Positions 8,805 to 18,100 of a stretch of DNA of 64,000 nt are shown in pieces. The position numbers and the translations under genes are program-made. Each line of letters opens with the position of its first letter. The first letter of the stretch is position 1. The notes beneath the pieces are model-generated. The model was not told the DNA's origin. It was given only the letters and a program-made list of their open reading frames with translations, and did not search any database. The stretch comes from JAJFUE01 sp041687335 (GTDB lineage Bacteria; Sumerlaeota; Sumerlaeia; MVZB01), in NCBI GenBank assembly GCA_041687335.1, contig JAWLCE010000019.1, positions 1 through 64,000 on the forward strand. Direction: 5' to 3'.

Positions 8805-10010
8805 TCATGCCTGGTCGGCCCGGGCGGCGGCGCGGGCGAGCTCGGTGACCTCGGCCAGCGGCCGGGCGTGGCGGCGGGCCAGTTCGCGGCAATCCTCGAA
8901 CTCGGGCACGGCGCGCAGGACGCGGTCGTCCCAGAGGGCCAGCTTGACGCGCACCGGCCCCAGCTCGGTCTGGACCTGGCGCAGCTCGCGCTCCAGCGCC
9001 CAACGCTCGGTGAGTGAGCGGCGCAGCCCCAGGGTGGTGGTCTCGGCAAAGATCAGGGTTGCCAGCTCGGCCTCCTGCCGGGGCTCGGCGATGACACGCA
9101 GGTGGATACCAGGGCGGTTCTTCTTCATCTGCACCGGCGCGAAATGGGCGTCGAGCGCGCCGGCTTCGAGCAGTCGCTCCATCAGGTAGCCGGCCGTCTC
9201 GGCGGGCATGTTGTCGATTTCACATTCGAGCACGAGCACATGCTCGCGGCGGACGGGCAGCGCGGGCCCGGCCGCGGCGGCCTCGCACAGCCACAGGCGC
9301 AGGTAGTTGGGCAGCTCCTTGAACTCCTTGGAACCGGCGCCGTAGCCGATCCGCGCCGGGCACAGGTCGGGCGGGGTTGGCGCCGGCGGCTCGCCCAGCA
9401 GCGCCCGCAGGATGGCAATGCCGGTCGGGGTGGCCATTTCGCTGGCTACCGGGCCTGCCTGCCAGGGCAGTCCGCGCAGCAGCTCGGCGGTGGCTGGCGC
9501 CGGCACCGGCATGACGCCGTGCTGGCAGCGCACCGTGCCCGAGCCGGCGGTGACCGTCGAGGCGGAGAAGCTCTCAATGCCAAGCAGCTCGACGCCGAGC
9601 ATGGCGCCGGTGATGTCGACAATGGCGTCGCGCGCGCCGACCTCGTGGAAGTGGACCCGCTCGATGGTCGTGCCGTGGACGCGGGCCTCGGCCTCGGCCA
9701 GCAGGGTGAAGGCGCGGCGGGCGCGCTCGGCCACGCGCGCGGGCAGGTCCGCGGCGCGATCAATGATCTCGATGACGTGGCGCAGGTGACGGTGGGCGTG
9801 GGGGTCTTCCTGAACCTCGACGTGAACGCGCGTCCCCTCGATCCCCTGGCGCATGAGCTTCTCGGCGCGCAGCGAAAAGGGGCCGATCGGCAGCGCCGCC
9901 AACTGGCGCTCGATCTCGGCCAGCGGGGCGCCGAGGTCAACCAGCGCCCCCAGCAGCATGTCGCCGCTGATGCCGCTGAAACAATCAAAGTGCAGGTGGG
10001 TTTGCGTCAT
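8805..10010 (-). CDS. larC: LarC, nickel-pincer cofactor biosynthesis protein (DUF111)
   Basis: Cytoplasmic enzyme of 401 aa that inserts nickel to complete the nickel-pincer nucleotide, the cofactor of lactate racemase and related racemases/epimerases. Recognisable family segments are the N-terminal HFDCFSGISGDMLLGALVDLG, VHFHEVGARDAIVDITG with its His/Glu/Asp cluster, MPVPAPATAELLRGLP, ATPTGIAILRAL and ECEIDNMPAE. The protein is one uninterrupted frame; in some lactobacilli LarC is made by joining two frames. Neither larB nor larE, nor a LarA-type enzyme, is in the window, so partners must lie elsewhere. It probably forms an operon with the membrane protein gene downstream. No strong ribosome binding site precedes the ATG. 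Confidence 0.92.
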   Translation of the reverse strand: MTQTHLHFDCFSGISGDMLLGALVDLGAPLAEIERQLAALPIGPFSLRAEKLMRQGIEGTRVHVEVQEDPHAHRHLRHVIEIIDRAADLPARVAERARRAFTLLAEAEARVHGTTIERVHFHEVGARDAIVDITGAMLGVELLGIESFSASTVTAGSGTVRCQHGVMPVPAPATAELLRGLPWQAGPVASEMATPTGIAILRALLGEPPAPTPPDLCPARIGYGAGSKEFKELPNYLRLWLCEAAAAGPALPVRREHVLVLECEIDNMPAETAGYLMERLLEAGALDAHFAPVQMKKNRPGIHLRVIAEPRQEAELATLIFAETTTLGLRRSLTERWALERELRQVQTELGPVRVKLALWDDRVLRAVPEFEDCRELARRHARPLAEVTELARAAARADQA

Positions 10011-10111
10011 GACGAGGGTCCGGCCGGTTCCTTGCGAGGGTCACCACGCGCGCGGTGGCCCACTCAGTTTACGGGCGGGCCGGTGCACGACGCAAACCCC
10101 AAATCGTGAAA

Positions 10112-12436
10112 CTACAGGAAACTGGGTTGGCTGATGCGCGGGTCATCGGGGGGGCGGGGGCGGCGGACGCGGCGTTTGGGCGGCGGCGGCAGCTCGAGCA
10201 GCCGCTCGATCGGCTCGCCCAGCAGCGGCTCGAGCACCGTGGCCGCGGCCCGGCGCACCTGCTCGACATAATAATCGACATCATAGCTGTCGCCCCCGCC
10301 CAGGAGCGGCATGATCCGCACGCGGGAGTCGGGGTCGGCATCGCCGGCGGAGGTGACCAGGTAGCGCACCGCCTCGCCGGCGTGCAGCTCGATGCCGGCG
10401 CGGCGGGTCTGGCGCGCGGCCACCGCCACGGCCTGCCCGCCGCGATACTGCTCGGCCTCGCGCGAGGTCTTGCGCCGGATCAGCAGCCGCTCGAGATCGA
10501 CCCGATGCTCGCGCAGGGCCCGCTCGGCCGCCCGCACCGCCTCGACCAGCCGCGGGCGCAGGGCACGGCAGCCGGCCAGCGAATCGGCCTCGGCCAGCAT
10601 CGCCAGCAGTTCGCCCTGCAACTCGCGGACGAAGGGGCACTGGTCGCCGCGCCGGATCTCGATGCCGCGATACTTGAGCTTGCCGTCGCTGAAGCGGCCA
10701 AAATACCGGTTGGGCACCGGCATCCCCGGGTCCTGGCGCGAGGGCAGGAAGACCAGCCAATCGTAGCGGCCCTCGACGGCGATCTTAAGATTCGTGGCGC
10801 GGTCGATGCGGCTGCACAGTTCGCTGATTTCGGCCGGGTCGGCGCCCGGCTTGTGGATCCAGACGCAATCGACGATCGAGTGGAGCACCCGGAAGCCCTG
10901 CTGCTCGCAGAGCTCGCGCGCCGCCAGCAGCTTCTCGCGCGAGAAGGCGGTGGTCGCCTCGTGGGCCTCGATGCGGCCGAAGCGCGCGTTGCGATAGCCG
11001 AGGTAGCCGAAGCAGCAGACCAGCAGCCACTTGAGCGCCTCCTGGCGGCGCGAGAGTTGCTCGCGGCGCTCCTGGTCGCCGGCGAGGGCGGCCTTTTTCA
11101 TCAGCCGCTTGGTCAGGGCGCGCCGGTCGATGACCGGCTTGATCGCGCGCGGGATCAGGCCGCGCCGGCGCCGGCAGATTGAGTAGCCCAGCTCGGGCAC
11201 CGCCGGCCGCGGCGGACAGCAGGCGCAGTCGAGCGTCTCGGGCGAGATGTTGCAGCGCACCATGATCGTCGGGTACATCGAGACGAAATCGAGCTCGACG
11301 ACGTCCTCGTGGACGCCCAGGCGCGGCTGATAGACCAGCCCGCCGCGATCGGCGCGCAGCAGCAGGTCGGCCGATTTCCAGGCCTCCGGGCGCACCTTCT
11401 TCCATGGGATCAGGTAGCCCTCGCGATAGGCCAGGTCGAGCTGGATCGAGGTGATGCCGGTGCCGATGGAGCGGCGGGCCGCGCGCTGGATCGGCATGCG
11501 CGCCATGCGGGCCACCTCGACCAGCCCTTCCAGCCCCGTCTTTCGGGCCCAGAAGGAGTTGGCGCGGTCGATGTGCCAGCGCCCCAACAGCGGGAAGTCG
11601 GGGGCGTGATAGAGCACCTGGCCGTAGGAGATGAAGGTGCGGCCGCGCGCGTCGAGGCGGCGGCGCACGCCCGGCTCGCGGTCCAGGCCCAGCTCGACGC
11701 GGCAGGCGTCGGCGAGCCCCAGGATGGTCGGCATCAGCTCGGCGTCGCCGCCGGTGGTCCAGATCAGGTCGGGGTCGTGCTCGCGCAGGGCGTCGCGCAG
11801 CGAGGCGAGCATGGCGCGCGGAGGGGCGTCCTCCCAGCACAACGTGCGCCCCTCGATGGTCAGGCTCAACGAACGCAGCCGGGGGCGAGGGTGGGGGCGC
11901 GCCCCCTCGGCCGCCAACTCGGCGACACGCAGCCCCGTCAGCTCATATTCGATCGCCCGCGGATCGCCGAGCCGCTCGACGCTTTCGAGGTTGCCGCCCG
12001 TGTGCGAGAAGCGCGCGCGCGCGGTGGGATACAGGCCGCGCTCGTAGCAGAAGTGCACCTCGGGGGGGATGTCGCAGTTGTAGAGCGTGGCGTCGGGGAA
12101 GCGGCGGGCCAGCTCGCGCAGGTTCCCGGCGTAGCGATCCAGGTCGGTGACGCGCACGGCGTCGACCTCGATGGGATGGTCGAGCCAGAAGTCGCGGCCG
12201 GTGGCGGGGCCAAGCCATTCCAGGCCGGCGGAGGCCTCGATGGCGGCGCGCAGGCGCTCGCGCTCGAGGCCTCGCGGGCGGTCGCGGCCGACGTAAAGCA
12301 GCGGCGCGAACGGCTGGGTCAGCCGCAGCCGGCGGCCATCGTCGGCCGCGATCCAAAGCACGATCCGGTCCCCGCTGGGGTAGAGGTCAAAGAGCCAGCC
12401 GTCGGTGAGGTCACTGCTCATGGGATTGCGAGACAT
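10112..12436 (-). CDS. B-family DNA polymerase with altered catalytic motifs (PolB2-like)
   Basis: 774 aa with the order of a B-family polymerase: an N-terminal domain, an exonuclease-like region (about 165-260), then palm and fingers. Motif A is intact (LDFVSMYPTIM, Asp near residue 383). Motif B is KWLLVCCFGYLGYRNARFG (near 467), with the usual N-S-x-Y-G changed to V-C-C-F-G. Motif C, normally Y-G-D-T-D-S, reads H-S-I-V-D-C (Asp near 523), so the first metal-binding Asp is lost and the second kept. The exonuclease I position reads SLTIEG in place of D-I-E. From memory, the archaeal PolB2 group and its bacterial relatives carry such changes; some members have been reported as active in lesion bypass. 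The protein may be a specialised repair polymerase or a structural factor. The gene lies nine bases after a small gene on the same strand, so they form a cassette. Confidence 0.88.
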   Translation of the reverse strand: MSRNPMSSDLTDGWLFDLYPSGDRIVLWIAADDGRRLRLTQPFAPLLYVGRDRPRGLERERLRAAIEASAGLEWLGPATGRDFWLDHPIEVDAVRVTDLDRYAGNLRELARRFPDATLYNCDIPPEVHFCYERGLYPTARARFSHTGGNLESVERLGDPRAIEYELTGLRVAELAAEGARPHPRPRLRSLSLTIEGRTLCWEDAPPRAMLASLRDALREHDPDLIWTTGGDAELMPTILGLADACRVELGLDREPGVRRRLDARGRTFISYGQVLYHAPDFPLLGRWHIDRANSFWARKTGLEGLVEVARMARMPIQRAARRSIGTGITSIQLDLAYREGYLIPWKKVRPEAWKSADLLLRADRGGLVYQPRLGVHEDVVELDFVSMYPTIMVRCNISPETLDCACCPPRPAVPELGYSICRRRRGLIPRAIKPVIDRRALTKRLMKKAALAGDQERREQLSRRQEALKWLLVCCFGYLGYRNARFGRIEAHEATTAFSREKLLAARELCEQQGFRVLHSIVDCVWIHKPGADPAEISELCSRIDRATNLKIAVEGRYDWLVFLPSRQDPGMPVPNRYFGRFSDGKLKYRGIEIRRGDQCPFVRELQGELLAMLAEADSLAGCRALRPRLVEAVRAAERALREHRVDLERLLIRRKTSREAEQYRGGQAVAVAARQTRRAGIELHAGEAVRYLVTSAGDADPDSRVRIMPLLGGGDSYDVDYYVEQVRRAAATVLEPLLGEPIERLLELPPPPKRRVRRPRPPDDPRISQPSFL

Positions 12437-12445
12437 CCGAAAACT

Positions 12446-12739
12446 TCATGATGTTGGCGGTTGGGGTCCGGCCGCAGGCGAACCATCCGACGCGAGCCCG
12501 TCCAGGCGGGCGCGCAGGCTCTCGATTTCCTTCTGCTGCTCGAGCAGGATCGCCATGACGAGGGTGTCGAAGGGGACCGGGCGCGCAACGTGGGCGGCCT
12601 CGGCCATGTGCCCGCGCGCGAGCGCGAACAGGCGGTCGAAGGCGGCACGGTCTTCGGCGGGCAGGGCGCGCCGAAAGGGCCGCCACGCCTCGATCTCCTG
12701 GTTCAGGTACATGTTGAAAGTCGGCAGCGTGCGGCCCAT
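12446..12739 (-). CDS. Small helical protein paired with the PolB-like gene
   Basis: 97 aa, charged and predicted almost wholly alpha-helical, beginning MGRTLPTFNMYLNQEIEAW. The middle (FRRALPAEDRAAFDRLFALA) is amphipathic, and a heptad-like helix near the C-terminus (LEQQKEIESLRARLDGL) suggests oligomerisation or partner binding. From recollection only, small proteins starting MGRTxPT with an FRRALRRxD segment are common in haloarchaea and occur in bacteria (the DUF8156 type). The ATG at 12739 is supported by GGGAGG six bases upstream; the frame is open upstream to 12766 but lacks a better site. It precedes the polymerase gene with nine bases between stop and start, so co-translation is likely. 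A polymerase accessory role is inferred from position. Confidence 0.75.
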   Translation of the reverse strand: MGRTLPTFNMYLNQEIEAWRPFRRALPAEDRAAFDRLFALARGHMAEAAHVARPVPFDTLVMAILLEQQKEIESLRARLDGLASDGSPAAGPQPPTS

Positions 12740-12837
12740 TGATGCCCTCCCACCTTCCTTCAGCATACCGTAAGGCTGACCCCAAGGGAAAGGCCGGAGT
12801 GCGAAGAAAAAACGAATGTGAGGCTCGCTACCGGGGA

Positions 12838-13270
12838 GGGTAGGTCGGCTCTTCGTATGTGTTTAGCATGATGCCTCGAGCGTGGGCATAGCGTAAATTG
12901 GGCGTGTGTCCTGAAGCTGGCCGGGGTGAAATAGCCCCGTAGGGGCCCAAATAGCTCCGTAGGAGCGACATGTTTGTAGAAGCGCGCATTTTTCTCCACA
13001 AAGCTCCTTTAGGAGCGACACGTGCAGCTTTCCCTCGGTGTTAACCCAGTTTTAAATTCAAATCATTTTCGATTGAAGGTCCCATGGCGGCACATGCCGC
13101 TCCTGACGGAGCTTGAGGCAAGGGGAACGGCCTTGCTACAAACATATCGCTCCTAACGGAGCTAAATGCCTCCTCCGTCTGACCATGCATCACCACCGCC
13201 ATACTAAACACATACGGCTCTTCGAGCCGACACTGGAGACCATGTCGGGTCGAAGACCCGACCTACCACT
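12838..13270 (+). repeat. Long dispersed repeat, copy B
   Basis: Second copy of the element at 2874-3274, same orientation, about 10 kb away. The modules appear in the same order: a GTAGGTCGGCTCTT edge, GGGGTGAAATAGCCCCGTAG, AGCTCCGTAGGAGCGACATG, the AT-richer core with TTTTCGATTGAAGGTCCCA, GCTCCTGACGGAGCTTGAGG, and a CGGGTCGAAGACCCGACCTACC edge. It fills the gap between the small gene at 12739 and the aminotransferase stop at 13278. No coding capacity is evident. Confidence 0.85.
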
Positions 13271-13277
13271 GATTGGG

Positions 13278-14453
13278 TCAGCGGCCGAAGAATTCCGCGA
13301 TCGCGCCGATGACGCGGCGTTGCTGGGGCTCGCTCAGCTCGGGGAAGATCGGCAGCGCGAGCGATTCGCGGCTGGCACGCTCGGCCTCGGGCAGCGAGCC
13401 TTCGCGATAGCCCAACTCGGCGAAACATTCCTGCAGGTGCAGCGGCAGCGGGTAATAGATCGCATGGCCGACGCCGCGGGCCTTCAGGTGCTCGGCGAGC
13501 CGGTCGCGCACGGCCGCCTCGACGCGCACGACATACTGGTGGAAGACGTGGCGCTCGGTAACGATGGCCGGCGGGATCACGCGGCCGAGCTCGGGCTGAT
13601 GGCCCTCGGCCTGCAGGATGCCGTGCTCGGCCATGAGGTCGCGGTAGCGCAGGGCATTGACCAGGCGCGCCTCGCACCAGCCCTCGAGCCGGGGCAGCTT
13701 GACGCGCAAGATGGCGGCCTGCAGCGCGTCCAGGCGCGAGTTGATGCCGACCCACTTGTGGAAGTAGCGCTCGTAGGAGCCATGCAGGCGCAGGCTGCGC
13801 AGCTTGTCGGCGAGTTTGTCGTCGGCGGTGGTCATCAGGCCGCCGTCGCCGCTGGCGCCCAGATTCTTGGAGGGGAAGAAGCTGAAGCAGCCGACGGCGC
13901 CGATCGTGCCGGCGCGGCGGCCCTTGTCGCGCGCGCCGATCGACTGCGCGTCATCCTCGATGATGGTCAGGCCGCGGCGGGCGGCCAGCTCGAGGACGGG
14001 GTCCATGTCGACCAGTTGGCCGAATATGTGGACCGGCATGATGGCGCGCGTGCGATCGGTGACGAGCGATTCGAGCTGGCTGACGTCCATGTTCATCGTG
14101 CGCGGTTCGATGTCGCAGAAGACCGGCCGCAGGCCGTTGCGCGTGATCGAGCTGGCGGTGGCGAAGAAGGTGTAGGGGGTGGTGATGACCTCGTCGCCGG
14201 GCTCGAGGTCGAGTGCCATCAGCGCCAGCAGCAGGGCATCGGAGCCCGAGGCGCAGCCGATGGCGTGGGGGGTGCCGATCCATGCGGCCACTTCGCGCTC
14301 AAAGGCTTCGACCTCGGCGCCCATGATGAAGCCTTGCGATTCGACGACACGCGCGATGGCGGCCTCGATCTCGGGGGCGATGGTGGCGTGCTGGGCCTTG
14401 AGGTCGAGCAGCGGGACGGGGGGCTGGGTAAGCGTCGTGGGCGCGGCGGTCAT
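13278..14453 (-). CDS. DegT/DnrJ/EryC1/StrS family sugar aminotransferase
   Basis: PLP-dependent transaminase of 391 aa that would place an amino group on a keto-sugar nucleotide. Family features are VPLLDLKAQH at the N-terminus, GCASGSDALLLALMAL, TTPYTFFATASSI, IIEDDAQSIGA, and SFFPSKNLGASGDGG with the Schiff-base lysine near residue 196. RLHGSYERYFHKWVGINSRLD and the C-terminal GVGHAIYYPLPLHLQECF complete it. The latter is typical of the WbpE/WlbC branch, which makes the 3-amino intermediate of 2,3-diacetamido uronic acids. The start ATG 14453 has AAGGA six bases upstream and overlaps the stop of the acetyltransferase gene by four bases (ATGA), so the pair is translationally coupled. A second such pair starts at 63361. 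Confidence 0.9.
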   Translation of the reverse strand: MTAAPTTLTQPPVPLLDLKAQHATIAPEIEAAIARVVESQGFIMGAEVEAFEREVAAWIGTPHAIGCASGSDALLLALMALDLEPGDEVITTPYTFFATASSITRNGLRPVFCDIEPRTMNMDVSQLESLVTDRTRAIMPVHIFGQLVDMDPVLELAARRGLTIIEDDAQSIGARDKGRRAGTIGAVGCFSFFPSKNLGASGDGGLMTTADDKLADKLRSLRLHGSYERYFHKWVGINSRLDALQAAILRVKLPRLEGWCEARLVNALRYRDLMAEHGILQAEGHQPELGRVIPPAIVTERHVFHQYVVRVEAAVRDRLAEHLKARGVGHAIYYPLPLHLQECFAELGYREGSLPEAERASRESLALPIFPELSEPQQRRVIGAIAEFFGR

Positions 14454-15061
14454 GGTATATCCTTCTCGGGCGGTGTGGTTTCCTGCCGGGGAACGAGCAG
14501 TTGATCGGATTGCAGAACGTAAAGCTCGCCGGATTCGGGGCAGCGCAACAGGTCGGGCTGCTCGGCGACCGGCTCCAGGCGTAGTCCGGCGCGACCGACC
14601 CAACCGATCTGGCGTGCCGGCACCCCCGCCATCAATGCGTAGTCCGGCACGTCGCGTGTGGTGACGGCACCGGCGGCGACAAAGGCATAGCGGCCGATGC
14701 GCGTGCCACAGACGATGGTGGCGTTGGCGCCCAGCGTTGCGCCGCGCCCGACGCGGGTGGGCTGATAGGCGTGGCGGCGGCTGATCGCAGCGCGCGGGTG
14801 GCGCACGTTGGTGAAGACCACCGAGGGGCCGCAAAAGACCTCGTCCTCCAGCTCGACGCCCTCGTAGAGGCTGACGTTATTCTGGATTTTACAGCCCGCG
14901 CCGATGCGTACGCCGCCGGCGACGAAGACGTTCTGGCCCAGGTTGCAGCCGGCGCCGATCTGGGCCCCGGCCATGACGTGCGAAAAATGCCAGATTTTTG
15001 TCCCCGCGCCGACTTGGCAGGGCTCATCGATGATCGCGGTCGGGTGGCGGAAAAAGTCCAA
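14450..15061 (-). CDS. WbpD/WlbB-type UDP-sugar N-acetyltransferase
   Basis: Left-handed beta-helix (hexapeptide repeat) acetyltransferase of about 203 aa. DFFRHPTAIIDEPCQVGAGT, KIWHFSHVMAGAQIGAGC and NVFVAGGVRIGAGCKIQNN are close to the enzymes that acetylate the 3-amino group of UDP-2-acetamido-3-amino-uronic acid, giving the diacetamido sugar of O-antigens and capsules. The hexapeptide coil continues to PDYALMAGVPARQIGWV; a tail of about 40 residues with DLLRCPESGELY follows. Start: the open frame reaches ATG 15079, but GGAGG lies six bases before an in-frame TTG at 15061, after which the family N-terminus begins directly, so I prefer TTG. Its stop overlaps the aminotransferase start by four bases. 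The product step before it would need a WbpB-type dehydrogenase, for which 43939 is a candidate. Confidence 0.85.
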   Translation of the reverse strand: MDFFRHPTAIIDEPCQVGAGTKIWHFSHVMAGAQIGAGCNLGQNVFVAGGVRIGAGCKIQNNVSLYEGVELEDEVFCGPSVVFTNVRHPRAAISRRHAYQPTRVGRGATLGANATIVCGTRIGRYAFVAAGAVTTRDVPDYALMAGVPARQIGWVGRAGLRLEPVAEQPDLLRCPESGELYVLQSDQLLVPRQETTPPEKDIP

Positions 15062-15174
15062 GCGCAGCCTCCGGGGCATCGGCCGGCGACAAATACCGGC
15101 GCCGCTCTTATTGTCGCGACCGCCGCGGCAGGATGCAACAGGGAAAGGAGCGGATCTGCGCGCGGCGGGGCGGC

Positions 15175-18100
15175 TCAGCGCAGGACGCGCCAGTGACCCA
15201 TGTCGACGACATTCCGTAACGGCGCCATCTTCCAGAGGAATGAGCCGGACCCGTAATATACGCTTCCGTTCTCGGTGACGTGGATCCCGTGCGAGCCGAT
15301 GACCGACGCGTGGCGACCGATGACCTTGACGCTGTGGTCGACCGGATTGATGGCGAAGACGGCGTTGTTGCCGAGGCCGTAGATCAGCCGATCGGGGCCG
15401 GCGGGCTGGTTCATGAATCCGAGGTGATTGACGGTCGAGACCGGCAGCGTGCCGGTATGGACGACCTGGCGCGCCACCGGGTCAAAGGCATAGTAGCGGT
15501 TGCCCTGGTGGCCATAGATGATGCCATTGTCGGCGCGGGCAGCGCGGCCGTAGCTCTTGGAGCCTGGGAAGGGCTCGCCGCGCCAGACCTCCTGCTCGGT
15601 CTGTGTGTTCCAGAGGATGACATAGGCCTTGGGCTCGGTTGGGATGGCGCTGGTGCCACCGTTGATGGTCGAAGTAATGAACAGCTCGCCGGTCTCGGGC
15701 ACGGCAACCAGCGAGACCAGGCTCTGGTCCTGGATGACATTGCGCCAGACCTTGAACTGGAGGGTCTGGGGGTTGATCCGGACGAGGGCGCCGCCGAGGA
15801 GGCCCTTGATCGGCGTGGTGCCGGTGTAGATCATCCCATCGGGGCCGAGGATCAGCTGCGGCGCGCGCTCCTGCTCGTGGGGCGTCGCAAGGTTGGCGAT
15901 CGTTTGTCGCTGCCCACTCTCGGGAATCCAGAGGTCCTGCTGAGCGCCGACGTAGCTGCTGTGGAACAGCCCGCGTGGGTGGTTGAGGATGTCGTAGACC
16001 TGGATGCGGCCGCCGGTCTGGCGGCCGTGGTCACGCATCGCGCCCGTGGCAATCTCAAAGGACCAGGTGTTAGCCGGCTGAAAGCCGCCGCCATAGATCC
16101 GGCCGTCACGCTCGGTGGCCACGGTATAGATCTCCACCGGGAGGCCGGGAAAATCGGTCTGGACGGTGCGCTGTTCGGCGGTGGTTTTATGGCGCAGGAC
16201 GAGCTGGCCAAGGGGATTGATCTCGCGCGCCTGCCAATCGCCAGACTCATTTTGCGGCGGGAGGGCGCGTGCCGGCGGGATGCTGGCGACGACCTCGATG
16301 CCGGTGGGGCGGCAGCGGAAATGGTAGCCGACACCGCTGGCATAAACGTGGCCGTCATTGGCGAGCGTCAGCGCGGGGTAACCGGTCTGGCTCGTGACGT
16401 CGGGCGGGGCAATCTGGTGCTTCTGGTTGGTTGTGGGATTCCAGGCCCAGATCTCCTTATGATGCAGCCCCGTCGGCGCATAGACAATCCCCTCGTCGCT
16501 GACCTTGGGGTGGAGCACGTATTGCTGGCGGGCATCGGTCGGCAGGCGGCCGCTGGTGCCGATGACATCGGTGGCCGGGTCGACCCAGACCACCGAGGCC
16601 TTGGGATAGGTGCCGACGTAGAACCGGCCGTCGGGGCCGATCGCCTGGCCGAGCCAATAAAGGACGCCGGTCTCGGGGACGCCGAGGTCGCTCAGCGTCA
16701 GCGTGGCCATGCGGTAGCGCAGGAAATGGCCGGGGTTGCCGGTATAGATGTAGAGGTCGCCGTTGGCCGGGCGGTGCAACTGGATGTGGGCATCGCCGAA
16801 GGGGCGTGTGTCGATCCACGTGCTCTCGCCGCTGGTCATGCCGGCGCCGATCACGCCCTGCATTTCGGGAGATTCAACGACACCCCAGGCGATCGCCTCG
16901 CCCTGGGGCTTTTGCGTCACGACCTGCATCGGGACCGGCAGGGTCTCGAGCGGCCGGCCCAGATTTGTAAACTTGATGAGCTCGGGCACGACCGTAGTGA
17001 TGTTCAAGCGCGAGCCGATGGCGCCACCGATCGAATCGGCCTGGTTGAGCGCCGGGTGGTCATAATGGAAATTGCCCGAGCCCGGGTCGGTGAACAGGGG
17101 GTCGACCGGTCCGACGGGATTGCTGACGGTATGCTCCGCAAACTGGGCGGACGAACCAAAGGCGGGCGACGAGACGAGGGCGTTGTTATAGGTGGCCGTC
17201 AGGCGCTTCTCACGATCGGCGCCGCCGGTATCGACCGCCGGGCCGGCGGGATTGATCAGGTTGCAGGCGGTCAGCGTGACCGTGCGCGCGCCGGCTGTCG
17301 TTTCAAAAGGATCGGTGAAACGCACCAGTCCGGTGCCGCTCGACCCCAGCAGATCGCAATGGTCGAAGATCCAGGTTTCGTTGTAGGAGCGGGCACCGAG
17401 TCCGAGGACGGGCTGGTTGGGTGCGACCGACAGCGCGCAACGCTGAAACTGGGCCAGGCGATTGGCGCGCGTCGCCCCGACGATCAAGGCGGCATTGGCC
17501 TTGCTGTGGATCCAGCAACGGTCGTAGACGTGGGCGCCGTTGGCGCCGGTGCTGTAGTAAATCGTGTTGTTGGCGGTGGATTCGAATTCAGAGCCGCGCG
17601 CGGACAACGTGTTGCTGCCGCCGCGGAAATAGACGGCAAAATCGCGATTGCGCAGCCGGCAACGCTCCAGCGTGACGTATGAGTTGGCGCTGGTCGACCA
17701 GACGTAGAGCCCGAGGTTGCCGCCGAGCAGCTCGACCTCGTGCATCTCCAGATTGCCGTTGGGGCCGGCGATTTTGACCAGTGCATTGTCGTCGCGGGTG
17801 GCGATGGGGACCGTCACCTCGACCGTGAGGTTGATCAGGCGGACCGGCTCCCCGAGCGACAGACTGTGGGTCAGGTCGATCACATAGGAGGGCAGGGAGC
17901 AGGCGTCGCCGTTGATGCGAATCCGACCGCCGGTGAATTGGCCGACGCGCGAGCCCTCGGCCCCCGGCAGCGTCTTGAGGATATACGGCGAGCCGTCGCC
18001 GGCGATCAACGGCGAGGAGCCCGGCTTCGCCTCGATCGCCAGCGGCTTGTCCCAGCTGAGGGATTCATGATAGGTCGCGCTGTCGGTGATCCGGATCGTG

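Noticed and set aside
7698..9017. 439-codon plus-strand frame
   Set aside because: Antisense to the membrane protein gene and larC; composition is that of a GC-rich shadow (many Asp, Arg, Gln, His).
10055..11182. 375-codon plus-strand frame
   Set aside because: Shadow of the polymerase gene, which has clear motifs on the other strand.
15280..17682. 800-codon open frame on the plus strand
   Set aside because: It is antisense to the beta-helix/propeller gene, with Arg/Gly/Ala/Val/Asp-rich low-complexity content and no domain. The minus-strand frame has a signal peptide and folds.
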